From Syntrophus sp034006265 (GTDB taxonomy: Bacteria; Desulfobacterota; Syntrophia; Syntrophales; Syntrophaceae), in the NCBI GenBank assembly GCA_034006265.1, contig JAVETB010000011.1, positions 1 to 47,666 of the forward strand: 47,666 bases of DNA. Direction: 5' to 3'. The position numbers and the translations under genes are program-made. Position 1 is the stretch's first letter; every line of letters begins with the position of its first letter. The notes beneath the pieces are model-generated. The model worked only from the letters and a program-made list of their open reading frames with translations. It was not told the DNA's origin and did no database searches. This document shows positions 31,817 through 40,763 of the stretch, one piece after another.

Positions 31817-32566
31817 TTACGCCCGGACTATCTGAAACAGCTTTTCCTGAGGCGCGTAAATGTATTCCTGTATCTTCTCATGCATCACTCTGTGGACCTG
31901 CGGCGCAAAACCGGGCTCTTCGCGCACCCGCTTGTACAGAGGGCTGAAGGTGTCGTGGGGGTTGAAGTTGGGCTTCAGCATAACCCGATTTCCCGTTTTC
32001 TTGTCCATGAAGACCATCTGATTTTTCTCCACGGGAATCAGCACCAGGTCTCCCCGGGTCGGCAGGGCGCTCAGATCCGTCCTGGCGCCGGTAATGTAGG
32101 CCAGGGCATCAGCCTGGCAGCAATGTATCGAGGTCTGCACCTTGATGGACTGGCGCAGAGGAAGCCTGTCTGGATATAAAATTTTGAAGGCCTCCTGAGC
32201 GGCCCGGAAGGCAAAGGCGCTCCCCCCGCAGTACCCATGAACCTTCATCACGTCGGCAAGCTTAATTTCAACCACATCGCTTGTGGCCACCCCGACGAGA
32301 ACGGAATCAGGACTTCTCATCAGGATCGAAACATCGGGAATTTTCACAAAGGGAAGTCCCTTTTCGTTTCCCGGCAGGCCTGCCGCCGGAGGGCCACCGG
32401 AACGTTCGTTCCCGGCAAAGACACGCTCCGAAGAGGTGAACGCGATCACTGCCGTGCCTAACATGGTTGCACTCTTCAGAAAATCTCTCCGTTCCAGATC
32501 CGTTTCCCCATGCGGATGGGAAGCCGCCTCACCCACGCTTGCCCGCCCCTTTTCCAAACGTCTCAT
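31817..32566 (-). CDS. Tat-exported FmdE-domain-like protein
   Basis: 249 residues with AGGAGGG before the ATG. Residues about 24-50 (LERRDFLKSATMLGTAVIAFTS) form a twin-arginine signal, R-R-D-F-L-K then a hydrophobic stretch, implying export of a folded, cofactor-bearing protein. The mature part reads VMKVHGYCGGSAFAFRAAQEAFKILYPD and SIHCCQADALAYITGARTD, resembling the FmdE family (subunit E region of formylmethanofuran dehydrogenase), where a His/Cys set binds metal. No formylmethanofuran pathway is visible, so the name gives fold only. It diverges from the flavocytochrome gene. A periplasmic metal-binding or electron-transfer role is inferred. Confidence 0.7.
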   Translation of the reverse strand: MRRLEKGRASVGEAASHPHGETDLERRDFLKSATMLGTAVIAFTSSERVFAGNERSGGPPAAGLPGNEKGLPFVKIPDVSILMRSPDSVLVGVATSDVVEIKLADVMKVHGYCGGSAFAFRAAQEAFKILYPDRLPLRQSIKVQTSIHCCQADALAYITGARTDLSALPTRGDLVLIPVEKNQMVFMDKKTGNRVMLKPNFNPHDTFSPLYKRVREEPGFAPQVHRVMHEKIQEYIYAPQEKLFQIVRA

Positions 32567-32879
32567 TTTTCAAAGCCCTCCTGAGTATGTTCTTCAAGTC
32601 GCACGTTATCGACTCATCCCAAAGCATCTCTCCACCATTCCATGCAACCTCCCGTGACGGCACATCGGCGGATCAATTATACCATGCGAATCCGCTGTGG
32701 CCACTTCTTTTTGACCTCTCGCGGACGTTGCAATCCGGATGGCCCTGAGCCCTGCCGGATGTCCACCCCGGGGCCCGCTGAACCTTCTTCTCGAACCGCG
32801 CTCTGGGAAAAAAAGAGCCGCCAGAACACATTGTGACGGGTCAGCTCTCTTCAATCCACCCTGCGGATAACAGCGCCGA
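32567..32879. other. Divergent intergenic region between the FmdE-like and flavocytochrome genes
   Basis: No gene is seen. It contains the 5' flanks of two divergent genes. The right end carries the flavocytochrome promoter; no clear promoter was found for the FmdE-like gene. Confidence 0.5.
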
Positions 32880-32908
32880 TTGACACGGTATCTTTTTGTA
32901 TTTATAAT
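32880..32908 (+). promoter_or_regulatory. Perfect-consensus sigma-70 promoter for the flavocytochrome
   Basis: TTGACA at 32880-32885, exactly 17 nt, then TATAAT at 32903-32908. The predicted start is near 32915, giving a leader of about 93 nt before the ATG at 33008. Confidence 0.85.
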
Positions 32909-33007
32909 CCTCTCATTGCGGACTTGCGGAATCAAGCCCCAGGGTTTCAGGAAGCGTACTCAGGCTTATAACCGTTTTCATGTTTCCCCGAGATAAGGAG
33001 GTTTCCC

Positions 33008-34780
33008 ATGAAATCAGTAAAATGGATGGCGTCGATGCTCTTTGCAGTTATTGCCGTCTTCGCATCGGTGCTGCTCTGGGCTTCAGCAAATGGGCCCTAT
33101 CTTGCCGATGCCCACAAGAACAAGGGGTTGAATTGCGCCGCCTGTCATGGCGACACCATGGAGGTTGATGACAACGAAACGCTTGTCAATTCCGCCTGCG
33201 TCAAGTGCCACGGATCGCTCGCCAAGGTAGCTGAAAAGTCGAAAGAAGCGGTCAACGCACACAAATCGCATCTCGGCAACATGAACTGCACGGTCTGCCA
33301 TACTGGGCATGCCGATTCCATGTCGTACTGTCTGGGCTGCCATCATTTCGACATGAACATACCCTTCGGTAAAGTCGCTGCCCGTGTGCCTTCGACCACT
33401 TTGCCCGTTGTGCAAGAAATCCCGGCGAACCTTCGAACGGATAAGACGGATATCGTGATCATCGGGGCAGGGGCAACGGGCTTTGCCGCAGCCATCACGG
33501 CCCACGACAGGGGCGCGAAGGTCATTCTTCTGGAAAAAATGCCCATTACCGGGGGGAACAGCCAGCTTGCCGCGGGCGGAATGAACGCCTCGGAAACAAG
33601 GATTCAGAAGGAGAAAGGCATCAAGGATTCCGTGGATCTCATGTACGAGGACACGATGAAAGGCGGAAAGAACACCAGTGACCCCGGTCTGGTCAAAATC
33701 CTGGCAAAGGATTCCGCCGCCGCCGTTGATTGGCTCACCTCTCTCGGAGCCGATCTGAGCGATGTGGGACGATTGGGCGGGGCAAGTGCCGCCAGGGCTC
33801 ACAGGCCCAGCGGGGGAGCCGCCGTCGGCTCGAACATCACCCAGGCCCTGAAGAAGAATGCGGAAGACCGAAAGATCGATATCCGGGTCAACAGCCGGGC
33901 GATCAAGATTCTGGAGGACGGCAAGGGACACGTGACCGGCGTGCTGGTGGAAGGCAAGCACAGCAAACTCTACAAGATTGCGGCCAAGGCCGTCATCATT
34001 GCCGCCGGGGGATTTTCCGCCAATCCCGAAAGAGTGGCCTATTATCAGCCGACGTTCAAGGGGATGACCACCTCCAATCAACCGGGGGCGACGGGCGACG
34101 GGATACAGCTCGGTGATGCGGCAGGCGGGGATCTGGTCGATATGAAGCAGATACAGATACATCCCACGGTTGCAGCAGGCAGCCGCATCCTGATTACTGA
34201 AGCGGTGCGCGGCAACGGTGCCATTCTCGTGAACCGCGACGGCAGGCGGTTTGTAAACGAAATGACGACCCGCGATGCCGCCTCCGCCGCCATCCTCGCC
34301 CAGACCGGCAAGTCGGCGTTCCTCGTCTTTGACGAGGGGATCCGAAAAAGCCTGAGGCAGATCGAAGGCTATTTTCATCTGAATCTGGTCACCGCCGGAA
34401 CGACCCTCGCCGACCTGGCGGCGAAGATCAAAGTGCCTGCAACGGAACTTGAGGCGACCATCAGTGCTTACAATAAGGCCGTTGACGAAAAAAGCGATGC
34501 CGCGTTCAAAAGGCCTGACATGCCCCGGTCGATCAAAACCCCGCGATTCTACGCCATCGAAATCATGCCGGGTGTGCACTACACCATGGGCGGCCTGAAG
34601 GTGGACGCAAACGCCCGGGTGATGGCAAAAGACGGCAAGCCCATTCCCGGACTTTTTGCCGCCGGTGAGGGGACGGGCGGTGTTCATGGCGCAAACCGCC
34701 TGGGCGGAAATTCTATCACGCAGACCATCGTTTTTGGAAAAATCGTCGGTGAAAGCGCCGCAAAATTTGCAAAACAGTGA
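33008..34780 (+). CDS. Tetrahaem flavocytochrome c, fumarate reductase type
   Basis: 590 residues with AAGGAGG before the ATG. A Sec signal peptide (to about ASA, residue 27) precedes a small haem domain with four CxxCH sites: CAACH (43-47), CVKCH (64-68), CTVCH (94-98) and CLGCH (108-112). From about 145 the FAD domain begins (DIVIIGAGATGFAAAI). Fumarate-reductase active-site segments match Shewanella Fcc3: MKQIQIHPTV (substrate His), TRDAASAAI (catalytic Arg region), GVHYTMGGLKV (His) and GGVHGANRLGGNSIT (Arg). It should reduce fumarate in the periplasm, fed from the menaquinone pool through an as yet unseen cytochrome. A related substrate (methacrylate, urocanate) cannot be excluded. Confidence 0.95.
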   Translation: MKSVKWMASMLFAVIAVFASVLLWASANGPYLADAHKNKGLNCAACHGDTMEVDDNETLVNSACVKCHGSLAKVAEKSKEAVNAHKSHLGNMNCTVCHTGHADSMSYCLGCHHFDMNIPFGKVAARVPSTTLPVVQEIPANLRTDKTDIVIIGAGATGFAAAITAHDRGAKVILLEKMPITGGNSQLAAGGMNASETRIQKEKGIKDSVDLMYEDTMKGGKNTSDPGLVKILAKDSAAAVDWLTSLGADLSDVGRLGGASAARAHRPSGGAAVGSNITQALKKNAEDRKIDIRVNSRAIKILEDGKGHVTGVLVEGKHSKLYKIAAKAVIIAAGGFSANPERVAYYQPTFKGMTTSNQPGATGDGIQLGDAAGGDLVDMKQIQIHPTVAAGSRILITEAVRGNGAILVNRDGRRFVNEMTTRDAASAAILAQTGKSAFLVFDEGIRKSLRQIEGYFHLNLVTAGTTLADLAAKIKVPATELEATISAYNKAVDEKSDAAFKRPDMPRSIKTPRFYAIEIMPGVHYTMGGLKVDANARVMAKDGKPIPGLFAAGEGTGGVHGANRLGGNSITQTIVFGKIVGESAAKFAKQ

Positions 34781-34807
34781 TGACGGGCAAATCGATCTCA
34801 TCGTTTC

Positions 34808-34855
34808 GGGGGACATAACATGTATTTCCGGATGGCTCTTACGTGTTATGCCCCC
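34808..34855. repeat. Strong hairpin after the flavocytochrome gene
   Basis: GGGGGACATAACA pairs with TGTTATGCCCCC across a ~23-nt loop. No T-run follows on either strand, so it is not a standard terminator; it may stabilise the 3' end of the mRNA. Confidence 0.55.
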
Positions 34856-34999
34856 AAAATTCTTTCATAATCAGGAATGGTCAAGAGGCAGGCCCGGGGG
34901 TCCGGTGCCGCTCCGGATCAATAAGCTTTTTCTCAGGGATTTCACCATTGGAATCCATCACGTTCATCTGGCGGCATCGCTGGAAAGAAGGCAGAGGCA

Positions 35000-35464
35000 A
35001 TGAGAAGAAACGTCATTTGGCCGTATGCGCTGTGGATCGTGCTCCTCGCGGCTGCGGTTTCCGGTTGCGCCCCGGTTTTCTGGAGGGGGGAAAAGCCGCG
35101 CATCGATATCGTCAGTATTGCTCCCAAGGAGATGCGCCTTATGGAGCAGACGTTTTTGATGGAGCTTCGGATTCTCAATACCACGGAAAGGGACTTGAAC
35201 ATTACCGGGGTTGTTTTCGATCTGGAGATCAACGGCCAGCCCTTTGCCAAGGGGGTTTCAAATCAGAGCCTTACCGTGGAGCGCCTGAGCACGAAGATCA
35301 TCAAAATCGAGGCTTATACCGGCCTCACCAGCATCCTGCGGCAGCTTTCGGAGTTGGGAAAAGGAGGATTCGATTCGGGGCTGAAGTACCGGCTGAAGGG
35401 ATCCCTGTATTCGGGGGCGCCCTTTTTCCGTATCCCCTTCAACGAAACGGGCGAATTCAAGTAG
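35000..35464 (+). CDS. LEA2 (WHy)-domain lipoprotein
   Basis: 154 residues. The N-terminus RRNVIWPYALWIVLLAAAVSGC ends in a lipobox (VSGC), so it is probably a lipoprotein facing the periplasm. The body (IDIVSIAPKEMRLMEQTFLMELRILNTTERDLNITGVVFDLEINGQPFAKG) matches the late-embryogenesis-abundant type 2 / WHy beta-sandwich found in many deltaproteobacterial lipoproteins. No enzymatic motif is present. Function in bacteria is unclear, presumed envelope stress. Start at 35000 has AGGCA upstream. It follows the flavocytochrome by 219 nt. Confidence 0.8.
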   Translation: MRRNVIWPYALWIVLLAAAVSGCAPVFWRGEKPRIDIVSIAPKEMRLMEQTFLMELRILNTTERDLNITGVVFDLEINGQPFAKGVSNQSLTVERLSTKIIKIEAYTGLTSILRQLSELGKGGFDSGLKYRLKGSLYSGAPFFRIPFNETGEFK

Positions 35465-35551
35465 AGGAGGGGGGCTTTTCCTGCAGGTCCATGCCCCGGT
35501 TGAACCGGGGGAGCCACCCTTCGGATGGGATTCATCGCTTACCCCGACGTT

Positions 35552-35878
35552 TCATGACTCGCCCTGTGCCTGCTCCCTCTGGTATTCCGCGATGGCTTCC
35601 TCTACGACTTTGTCCCAGTCCCGTTCATATTCGTCCTCGATGCAGTCGTATCCCAGGTCGAGCCACGTCCCGTCTTCCATCTCGGCATAGACATGGAAGA
35701 TCTTCGGGTTCTGAATCAGGCCGATGACCGTTTCACCGGGCTGAATCGTCCTTGCGTCCGATTCCAGATTCGCGTCAACCTCTAATGGAATGACATCGAC
35801 GCTCCGCTGGTCATAGCCTTCTTCCGTTTCCACGACGAGGAGTCCATGGACTTTGATTCTCTTGAACTTGTAATTCAT
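35552..35878 (-). CDS. Acidic protein of unknown function
   Basis: 108 residues from the ATG at 35878 (GGAGGGTGGG upstream). The sequence alternates beta-like and acidic segments (FKRIKVHGLLVVETEEGYDQRSVDVIPLEVDANLESDAR, then PKIFHVYAEMEDGTWLDLGYDCIEDEYERDWDKVVEEAIAEYQREQ). It ends in an acidic helix. There is no signal peptide or membrane helix, and one Cys. I do not recognise the family. It lies alone between the LEA2 gene (convergent) and menC (divergent). Confidence 0.6.
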   Translation of the reverse strand: MNYKFKRIKVHGLLVVETEEGYDQRSVDVIPLEVDANLESDARTIQPGETVIGLIQNPKIFHVYAEMEDGTWLDLGYDCIEDEYERDWDKVVEEAIAEYQREQAQGES

Positions 35879-36080
35879 CTGCCCACCCTCCGGCATGGCT
35901 CTTCCCTTCCGGTTCGTTCCATCTCGTCCGATCGCCTGTCATCCCGGCCGTGGCCCCTTGTCTCCCCCCGGCGTGACCTGCCCATCATACTGAAAATCCC
36001 ATGGCTGTTCAACATAAAGGTTGCCCAGGGTTTCGCCGCCGAAGGGTACAAACCCCTCCCCACTCGGCTGCCTTTTGTCA
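35879..36080. other. Region upstream of menC
   Basis: No gene is seen. The menC frame is open back to 36106, but no ribosome-binding site supports an earlier start, and the predicted promoter at 36081-36110 argues against it. Confidence 0.5.
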
Positions 36081-36110
36081 TTGACACGCCGCTGTCTTTT
36101 TCCCTATGCT
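36081..36110 (+). promoter_or_regulatory. Sigma-70 promoter for menCEHA
   Basis: TTGACA at 36081-36086, 18 nt, then TATGCT at 36105-36110. The predicted start near 36117 leaves a leader of about 105 nt. Confidence 0.6.
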
Positions 36111-36222
36111 CCCCTTCTGTAAAGACGAGGGCTTCCATCCGCCCCTGCGGGGGGACACCTTGGGCGTTTCTTCGTTTTCCATGCTTTTCTCCCACAGAGG
36201 GGGATTCCGGGGCACGTTCACG

Positions 36223-37350
36223 ATGAGGATCATCGGCACAGAAGTCTATCGCTTTTCTCTTCCCTTCGCCAGGCCGGTGACGGTCGGCCGGAAGGTCCTG
36301 CATGACAGGGATGGGCTCCTGATCGCCCTGAGAGCCGAGGACAACCATTGCGGCTACGGGGAGATCGCCCCCCTGGCCGGCTTTGATTCGCTGACGCTGG
36401 AACGATGCCTCCAGGATATCCCGTCGGTAGGGAAGACCATGAACAGACTGTTCGTCACCTGCGGCCCGCTCCTGCTGGCGGAGCCTCTTCTGGGCATGGC
36501 CGACGCCCCGGTGTCATCCTGGACGGGACACACCCTGTTCGGTGTGGAAAGCGCCCTGCTGGGCCTTTATCTCCAGGCCGGAGGCGGGAAAAGCCTGATC
36601 AACCTTCCTCTCTTTGCGGATGGAATCTTGAGAATCCCCGTCAACGCCCTTTTCATCCCGGAGCCCGCCGGAGAGGGCCTGGACCGGAAGATCCGGGTCC
36701 TGAAGAACAGCGGTGCAACGACAATCAAGATCAAGATAGGCAGGCTCCCGGAAAATTGCGAAATCCGGCAGATCCGCATCCTGGCCGAAGAGATGGGAGC
36801 GGGAGTTTCCCTGCGCCTTGACGGCAACCGGAACCTGACGGCGGCGGCATACCGGCGCTATTTTGAGGCTCTTTGCGATCTTCCCGTGGAGTATGTCGAA
36901 GAGCCCCTTGCGGAAGCGGAGCTGGAAAAGGCAGGCGATCTCCCATGGCCTCTGGCCCTGGATGAATCGCTTGCAGGCATTCTCGATCCGGAAGAACCCC
37001 GTCCATCGGAGCTGGACCCGGCTGTGAAGGCGGTCATCCTCAAGCCCGGACTCCTCAGGGGCCTGCACGCCATGACTCGGGCCGTAGAGGATGCGGAGCG
37101 CAGCGGCATCCGAACGATCCTCAGCTCCGCCTTCAACTCCGGCCTTACCCTCTCCGTCCTTGGCGTCTTTTCCCGCCTGGCCGGCATTCCGCCGGAGACG
37201 GCCCATGGTCTGGATACCTTGCGATACCTTGCCGCCGATATCCTGACGCCGTCCCCTGAACTGTGCGGAGGGAATCTGGAAATTCCCGCTGGGCTCCTCC
37301 TTGGAGGTGCGTTGCTCAACCCGTCCTGCCTCAAGGAAAAAGTCTTATGA
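36223..37350 (+). CDS. menC: o-Succinylbenzoate synthase
   Basis: 375 residues from the ATG at 36223, chosen because family similarity (MRIIGTEVYRFSLPFARPV) starts there; the ribosome-binding site is poor. An enolase-superfamily enzyme that dehydrates SHCHC to o-succinylbenzoate. The catalytic Lys pair is in TIKIKIGRL, and the Mg2+ ligands are in LRLDGNRNL, YVEEPL and LALDESLAG; the second Lys is in VKAVILKPGLLRG. It overlaps menE by 4 nt (ATGA). Confidence 0.92.
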   Translation: MRIIGTEVYRFSLPFARPVTVGRKVLHDRDGLLIALRAEDNHCGYGEIAPLAGFDSLTLERCLQDIPSVGKTMNRLFVTCGPLLLAEPLLGMADAPVSSWTGHTLFGVESALLGLYLQAGGGKSLINLPLFADGILRIPVNALFIPEPAGEGLDRKIRVLKNSGATTIKIKIGRLPENCEIRQIRILAEEMGAGVSLRLDGNRNLTAAAYRRYFEALCDLPVEYVEEPLAEAELEKAGDLPWPLALDESLAGILDPEEPRPSELDPAVKAVILKPGLLRGLHAMTRAVEDAERSGIRTILSSAFNSGLTLSVLGVFSRLAGIPPETAHGLDTLRYLAADILTPSPELCGGNLEIPAGLLLGGALLNPSCLKEKVL

Positions 37351-38810
37351 AGCCGGTCTTCCTGCAGAACGAATCCATCGACCTGGAGCGGCTGTTACAG
37401 GAATACCGGTCGAATCCGGCCCTGCTGACGCCGGAGGGCGTCCGGACCTTTGGTGACATCAGCAAGAGCCTTGGAGCCGTGATCGCCAACCTCCGGAAGG
37501 CCGGGGTGCGGCGGGGCCATCTGGCGGCCCTGCACGGGGAAAACAGCGAGCTGCACCTGCTCCTGATGCTCGCGGCCTGGGTCGAGGGATTTCTCTATCT
37601 TCCCCTGGATTTCAAAGCGCCGCTGGACAGCCTTCTGAAAGCCGCCCCGATCGATTTTCTCATTACAGCCGGGGATGTACCGCCCTCCGCCGACCTGCCC
37701 ATTCTTCACCCCGGAAGACTTCTTCAGAGCCTGCCCTCCGACGCGGATCTCCGGAGAGAAGGCCATCCATGGCCGGCGATTCCTTTCCGACAGGAGGCCA
37801 GCGTCATCTTCACATCGGGTTCGACGGGAACCCCCCGCGGAATTATCCATACCGTGGGCAATTACATTTACAGCGCCCTGGGAACGGACATCTTCATCGG
37901 GATGGAGCCGGAGGACCGCTGGCTTATCAGTCTGCCGCTTTTCCATGTCGGCGGCATCCTGATCTGGATCCGCACCCTCCTGGCGGGAAGCGCCTGCATC
38001 CTGCCGGAATCGATGAAAGGAATCGATGCCGCAATCCGGATCCACCGCCCCTCCGTCCTGTCCCTGGTGCCGACTCAGCTCATCCGCTGCCTGGCCTCCG
38101 AAGACACCATCACCGCCCTTCAAAAGGCCAAGACCATACAGCTGGGCGGCGCGCCCATTCCGGCATGGCTGATTGAAAAGGCACTGGATCTGGGCATTCC
38201 CGTGATGCCGACCTACGGATCCACGGAATCATGCACCCAGGCCACAGGTGTGGCGAAAGGCTCGGACAGGAACTCCTATTTCACCGCCGGGAAGCCGCTT
38301 CCCTACCGGGAAATCCGGATTGCGAAGGACGGGACCATCGTGCTGGGGGGAAAGACGCTTTTCCGAAGATATCTCGACGATCCCCCAACACCGCCGGCCG
38401 AAGGAACCGGAATCTTTCAGACGGCCGACCTCGGCTATCTGGACCCCGCAGGCAATCTTGTGGTCCTGGGGCGGAAGGACGGGATTTTCATCTCTGGAGG
38501 AGAGAACATCTCCCCGTTCGAGATTGAGAATGCCCTGCTGGCGATGGATTCCATCGCAACGGCGATCGCCGTGCCGGTCCCCGATCGGGAGTTCGGGCTG
38601 GTCCCCTGGGCTTTCGTCGAATGTTCAGGTTTGTTCGATGAGCGCGGGCTTCTTGCCACCCTGAAACAGCGGCTGCCCGGCTATAAGGTTCCGAAGCGGC
38701 TCCTCCGGCTGGAGCCGCAAAACAGGGAGGGAAAAATGAAATACAGCCGGGAAGCCCTGGCGAAGCTGGCCGAAGAAATGGCCGGTCAGGGGCCGGCAGG
38801 CGGCCGATGA
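37347..38810 (+). CDS. menE: o-Succinylbenzoate-CoA ligase
   Basis: 487 residues; start fixed by the ATGA overlap with menC. An adenylate-forming (ANL) enzyme activating o-succinylbenzoate to its CoA thioester with ATP. The P-loop-like A3 motif is SVIFTSGSTGTPRGIIHT, A5 is PTYGSTESCTQATG, A8 carries LGRKDGIFISGGENI, and the C-terminal catalytic Lys lies in GKMKYSREAL. It overlaps menH by 4 nt. Confidence 0.94.
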   Translation: MKPVFLQNESIDLERLLQEYRSNPALLTPEGVRTFGDISKSLGAVIANLRKAGVRRGHLAALHGENSELHLLLMLAAWVEGFLYLPLDFKAPLDSLLKAAPIDFLITAGDVPPSADLPILHPGRLLQSLPSDADLRREGHPWPAIPFRQEASVIFTSGSTGTPRGIIHTVGNYIYSALGTDIFIGMEPEDRWLISLPLFHVGGILIWIRTLLAGSACILPESMKGIDAAIRIHRPSVLSLVPTQLIRCLASEDTITALQKAKTIQLGGAPIPAWLIEKALDLGIPVMPTYGSTESCTQATGVAKGSDRNSYFTAGKPLPYREIRIAKDGTIVLGGKTLFRRYLDDPPTPPAEGTGIFQTADLGYLDPAGNLVVLGRKDGIFISGGENISPFEIENALLAMDSIATAIAVPVPDREFGLVPWAFVECSGLFDERGLLATLKQRLPGYKVPKRLLRLEPQNREGKMKYSREALAKLAEEMAGQGPAGGR

Positions 38811-39658
38811 AGGCGTTATCTCTGCATTACCGAGAATTCGGCCACTCGAATCTCCACACCGTTGTCTTTCTGCACGGATTCATGGGAAGCCGCCACTCGC
38901 TTCAAGCCATCGCACAGCCCCTTGCCGGGATCTGCCGCTGCCTGACCTTCGATCTTCCCGGGCATGGGAATTCCCTCTTTTGCAGCAGCGGCTCCTTCAG
39001 GGACCTGCAGACGATGGAAGACGCGGCCCATTTGGTCCTGCATAATCTGGATGCCCTGGGGGTGAGCCGCTTCAGCCTCTACGGATATTCCATGGGAGGG
39101 CGGCTTGCTCAGAATGTCGCCCTACTGGCTCCGGATCGGATCGAGCGGCTCGTCCTTGAATCGGCCTCTTTCGGCATTGCCGATCCGGAAGAGAGACGGC
39201 GGCGATACCTCCAGGATCAGGACCTGCTGGCCGATGTGCGGACGGAGAAGGATCTTGCGGCATTTCTGGAAGGGTGGTATCGTCTGCCCCTGTTTCGCAC
39301 CCTTGCGGGGACATCCGCTCTGCAGGAGATTCTACGGACGAGGCGGGGCAACAGCGTCGCGGAACTCCGCCAATCCCTGAAAATTCTCAGCGTCGGGAAC
39401 CACCCTTTCTTTGCGGAGCGATTGGCGGGGCTGCGCTTTCCCCTGTTCTATTTCTGCGGGGAGAGGGATGAAGCTTATTGCGGAACAGCCAGAACGATCA
39501 AGAAGAAGATCCCCGAGATGAACGTGACGGTCTTTCGAAACGCTTCTCACAACATCCACGCCCAGTTCCCGGAAAAGATCCTCCGGGCCCTGGAGCGGAT
39601 TCTCAAGGCGGAGCAGACCGCCGTCCCCCAGGGCGCCGAAAAAGGAGCTGAAAGGTGA
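38807..39658 (+). CDS. menH: 2-succinyl-6-hydroxy-2,4-cyclohexadiene-1-carboxylate synthase (alpha/beta hydrolase)
   Basis: 283 residues, start in an ATGA overlap. The alpha/beta-hydrolase triad is visible: Ser in LYGYSMGGRLAQ, an Asp in YFCGERDEAY and His in NASHNIHAQFPEK. VVFLHGFMGSRHSL is the oxyanion-loop segment. MenH eliminates pyruvate from SEPHCHC. Assignment over a generic esterase rests on the position between menE and menA. It overlaps menA by 4 nt. Confidence 0.9.
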   Translation: MKALSLHYREFGHSNLHTVVFLHGFMGSRHSLQAIAQPLAGICRCLTFDLPGHGNSLFCSSGSFRDLQTMEDAAHLVLHNLDALGVSRFSLYGYSMGGRLAQNVALLAPDRIERLVLESASFGIADPEERRRRYLQDQDLLADVRTEKDLAAFLEGWYRLPLFRTLAGTSALQEILRTRRGNSVAELRQSLKILSVGNHPFFAERLAGLRFPLFYFCGERDEAYCGTARTIKKKIPEMNVTVFRNASHNIHAQFPEKILRALERILKAEQTAVPQGAEKGAER

Positions 39659-40539
39659 ATCGAGAAACATTAAAGGCTTGGGTTCAGGCCAGCCGACCGC
39701 CGTTCTTCGTCGCCACCCTCATTCCGCTGACCGCCGGGGCGGTTCTGGCAGACCGCCAGGACTCGTTCGAAGTGTTCCCTTTTGCCCTGGTCCTCGTGGC
39801 GTCGTTTCTTGTGCACTTTGCAACGAATATTTCCAATGATTATTTCGATCACATGCAGGGAACCGATGCCGGGGAATCCATCGGCGGGTCCCGCGTTCTC
39901 CAGGAAGGCAAGATCACGTTAACGGAGCTGGGGAAAGCCATCATCCTTCTTTATGCCGTCGCTTCGCTCATCGGCTTCTACCTCGTCTGGACCCTGAAAC
40001 TGTGGGCGATTCTTCCCCTGATGGCCCTGGCCTTTTTCAGCAGCCTCTTCTACGTGGCGCCCCCCGTCAGGTACGGCTACCACGGCCTTGGCGAACTGTT
40101 CGTCGCCGTCAACATGGGTCCGGTCATGGTCATGGGTTCCAACTGGGTCCTCCTGGGCCGCGTTGACTGGTCCGCCCTTCCCGTTTCGCTTCCCATCGGA
40201 CTGATGGTGTCGCTGATCCTGTATTACCAGAGCCTGCCCGACATGGAAACGGACGAGGCCGCGGGTAAGCGCACCCTGGCGGTCCGCCTCGGGAAAAGAG
40301 GCGCCCGGATCGTCCTGGCCATCTTCTGGATTTCGATCTATGCCAGCATCGCCGCCCTGACCCTGACCGGCTATTTTTCCCCGATCGCCTGGTGTACGCT
40401 CTTGACGTTGCCCCTTCTGATCAAGGTCTGGAGACTTGTCGTCTCGACCCGTAATTGGGTGGAATTGGACCTTCATGGAAAGTATATCCGCATCTTTTAC
40501 TTCATCAACGGCCTGATTCTCATTGCCGCCCTGTTTTAG
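39655..40539 (+). CDS. menA: 1,4-dihydroxy-2-naphthoate polyprenyltransferase
   Basis: 294 residues starting at GTG (39655) in a GTGA overlap with menH. A UbiA-type membrane prenyltransferase with about eight helices. The first Asp-rich motif is NISNDYFDHMQGTDAG and the second is LPDMETDEAAGKRTLAVRLG; together they bind the polyprenyl diphosphate through Mg2+. The product is demethylmenaquinone; the methyltransferase (menG/ubiE) is not in the window. It is the last gene of menCEHA. No terminator is evident before the C6G9 tract downstream. Confidence 0.94.
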   Translation: MNRETLKAWVQASRPPFFVATLIPLTAGAVLADRQDSFEVFPFALVLVASFLVHFATNISNDYFDHMQGTDAGESIGGSRVLQEGKITLTELGKAIILLYAVASLIGFYLVWTLKLWAILPLMALAFFSSLFYVAPPVRYGYHGLGELFVAVNMGPVMVMGSNWVLLGRVDWSALPVSLPIGLMVSLILYYQSLPDMETDEAAGKRTLAVRLGKRGARIVLAIFWISIYASIAALTLTGYFSPIAWCTLLTLPLLIKVWRLVVSTRNWVELDLHGKYIRIFYFINGLILIAALF

Positions 40540-40579
40540 GACCGGTCGCGCCCGTCGTGACGGCCAGGCGGGCAAACGG

Positions 40580-40594
40580 CCCCCCGGGGGGGGG
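40580..40594. repeat. C6G9 homopolymer tract
   Basis: Six C followed by nine G in the menA-fdhD intergenic region. It could slip in replication or sequencing and can fold on itself. It lies outside coding sequence. Confidence 0.8.
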
Positions 40595-40763
40595 AGTTCC
40601 GCAGGTCGGCAACGGCGCAGCCGATGCCGTGGTCTAAAATGATTGCGTTAAGGATGCAAATCAGATAATCTTCAGCAAGATGGATTGCGGAACCTCTCCT
40701 CAATAAACAGCCGCATGGACGATACCGCCCTCAGCGGCCTCGCAAAACCCTTTATGGTGTTCT

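Noticed and set aside
34808..34855. Hairpin after the flavocytochrome as a rho-independent terminator.
   Set aside because: No T-run follows on either strand.
40580..40594. C6G9 tract as a phase-variation switch.
   Set aside because: It lies outside coding sequence and is not placed between a -35 and -10.
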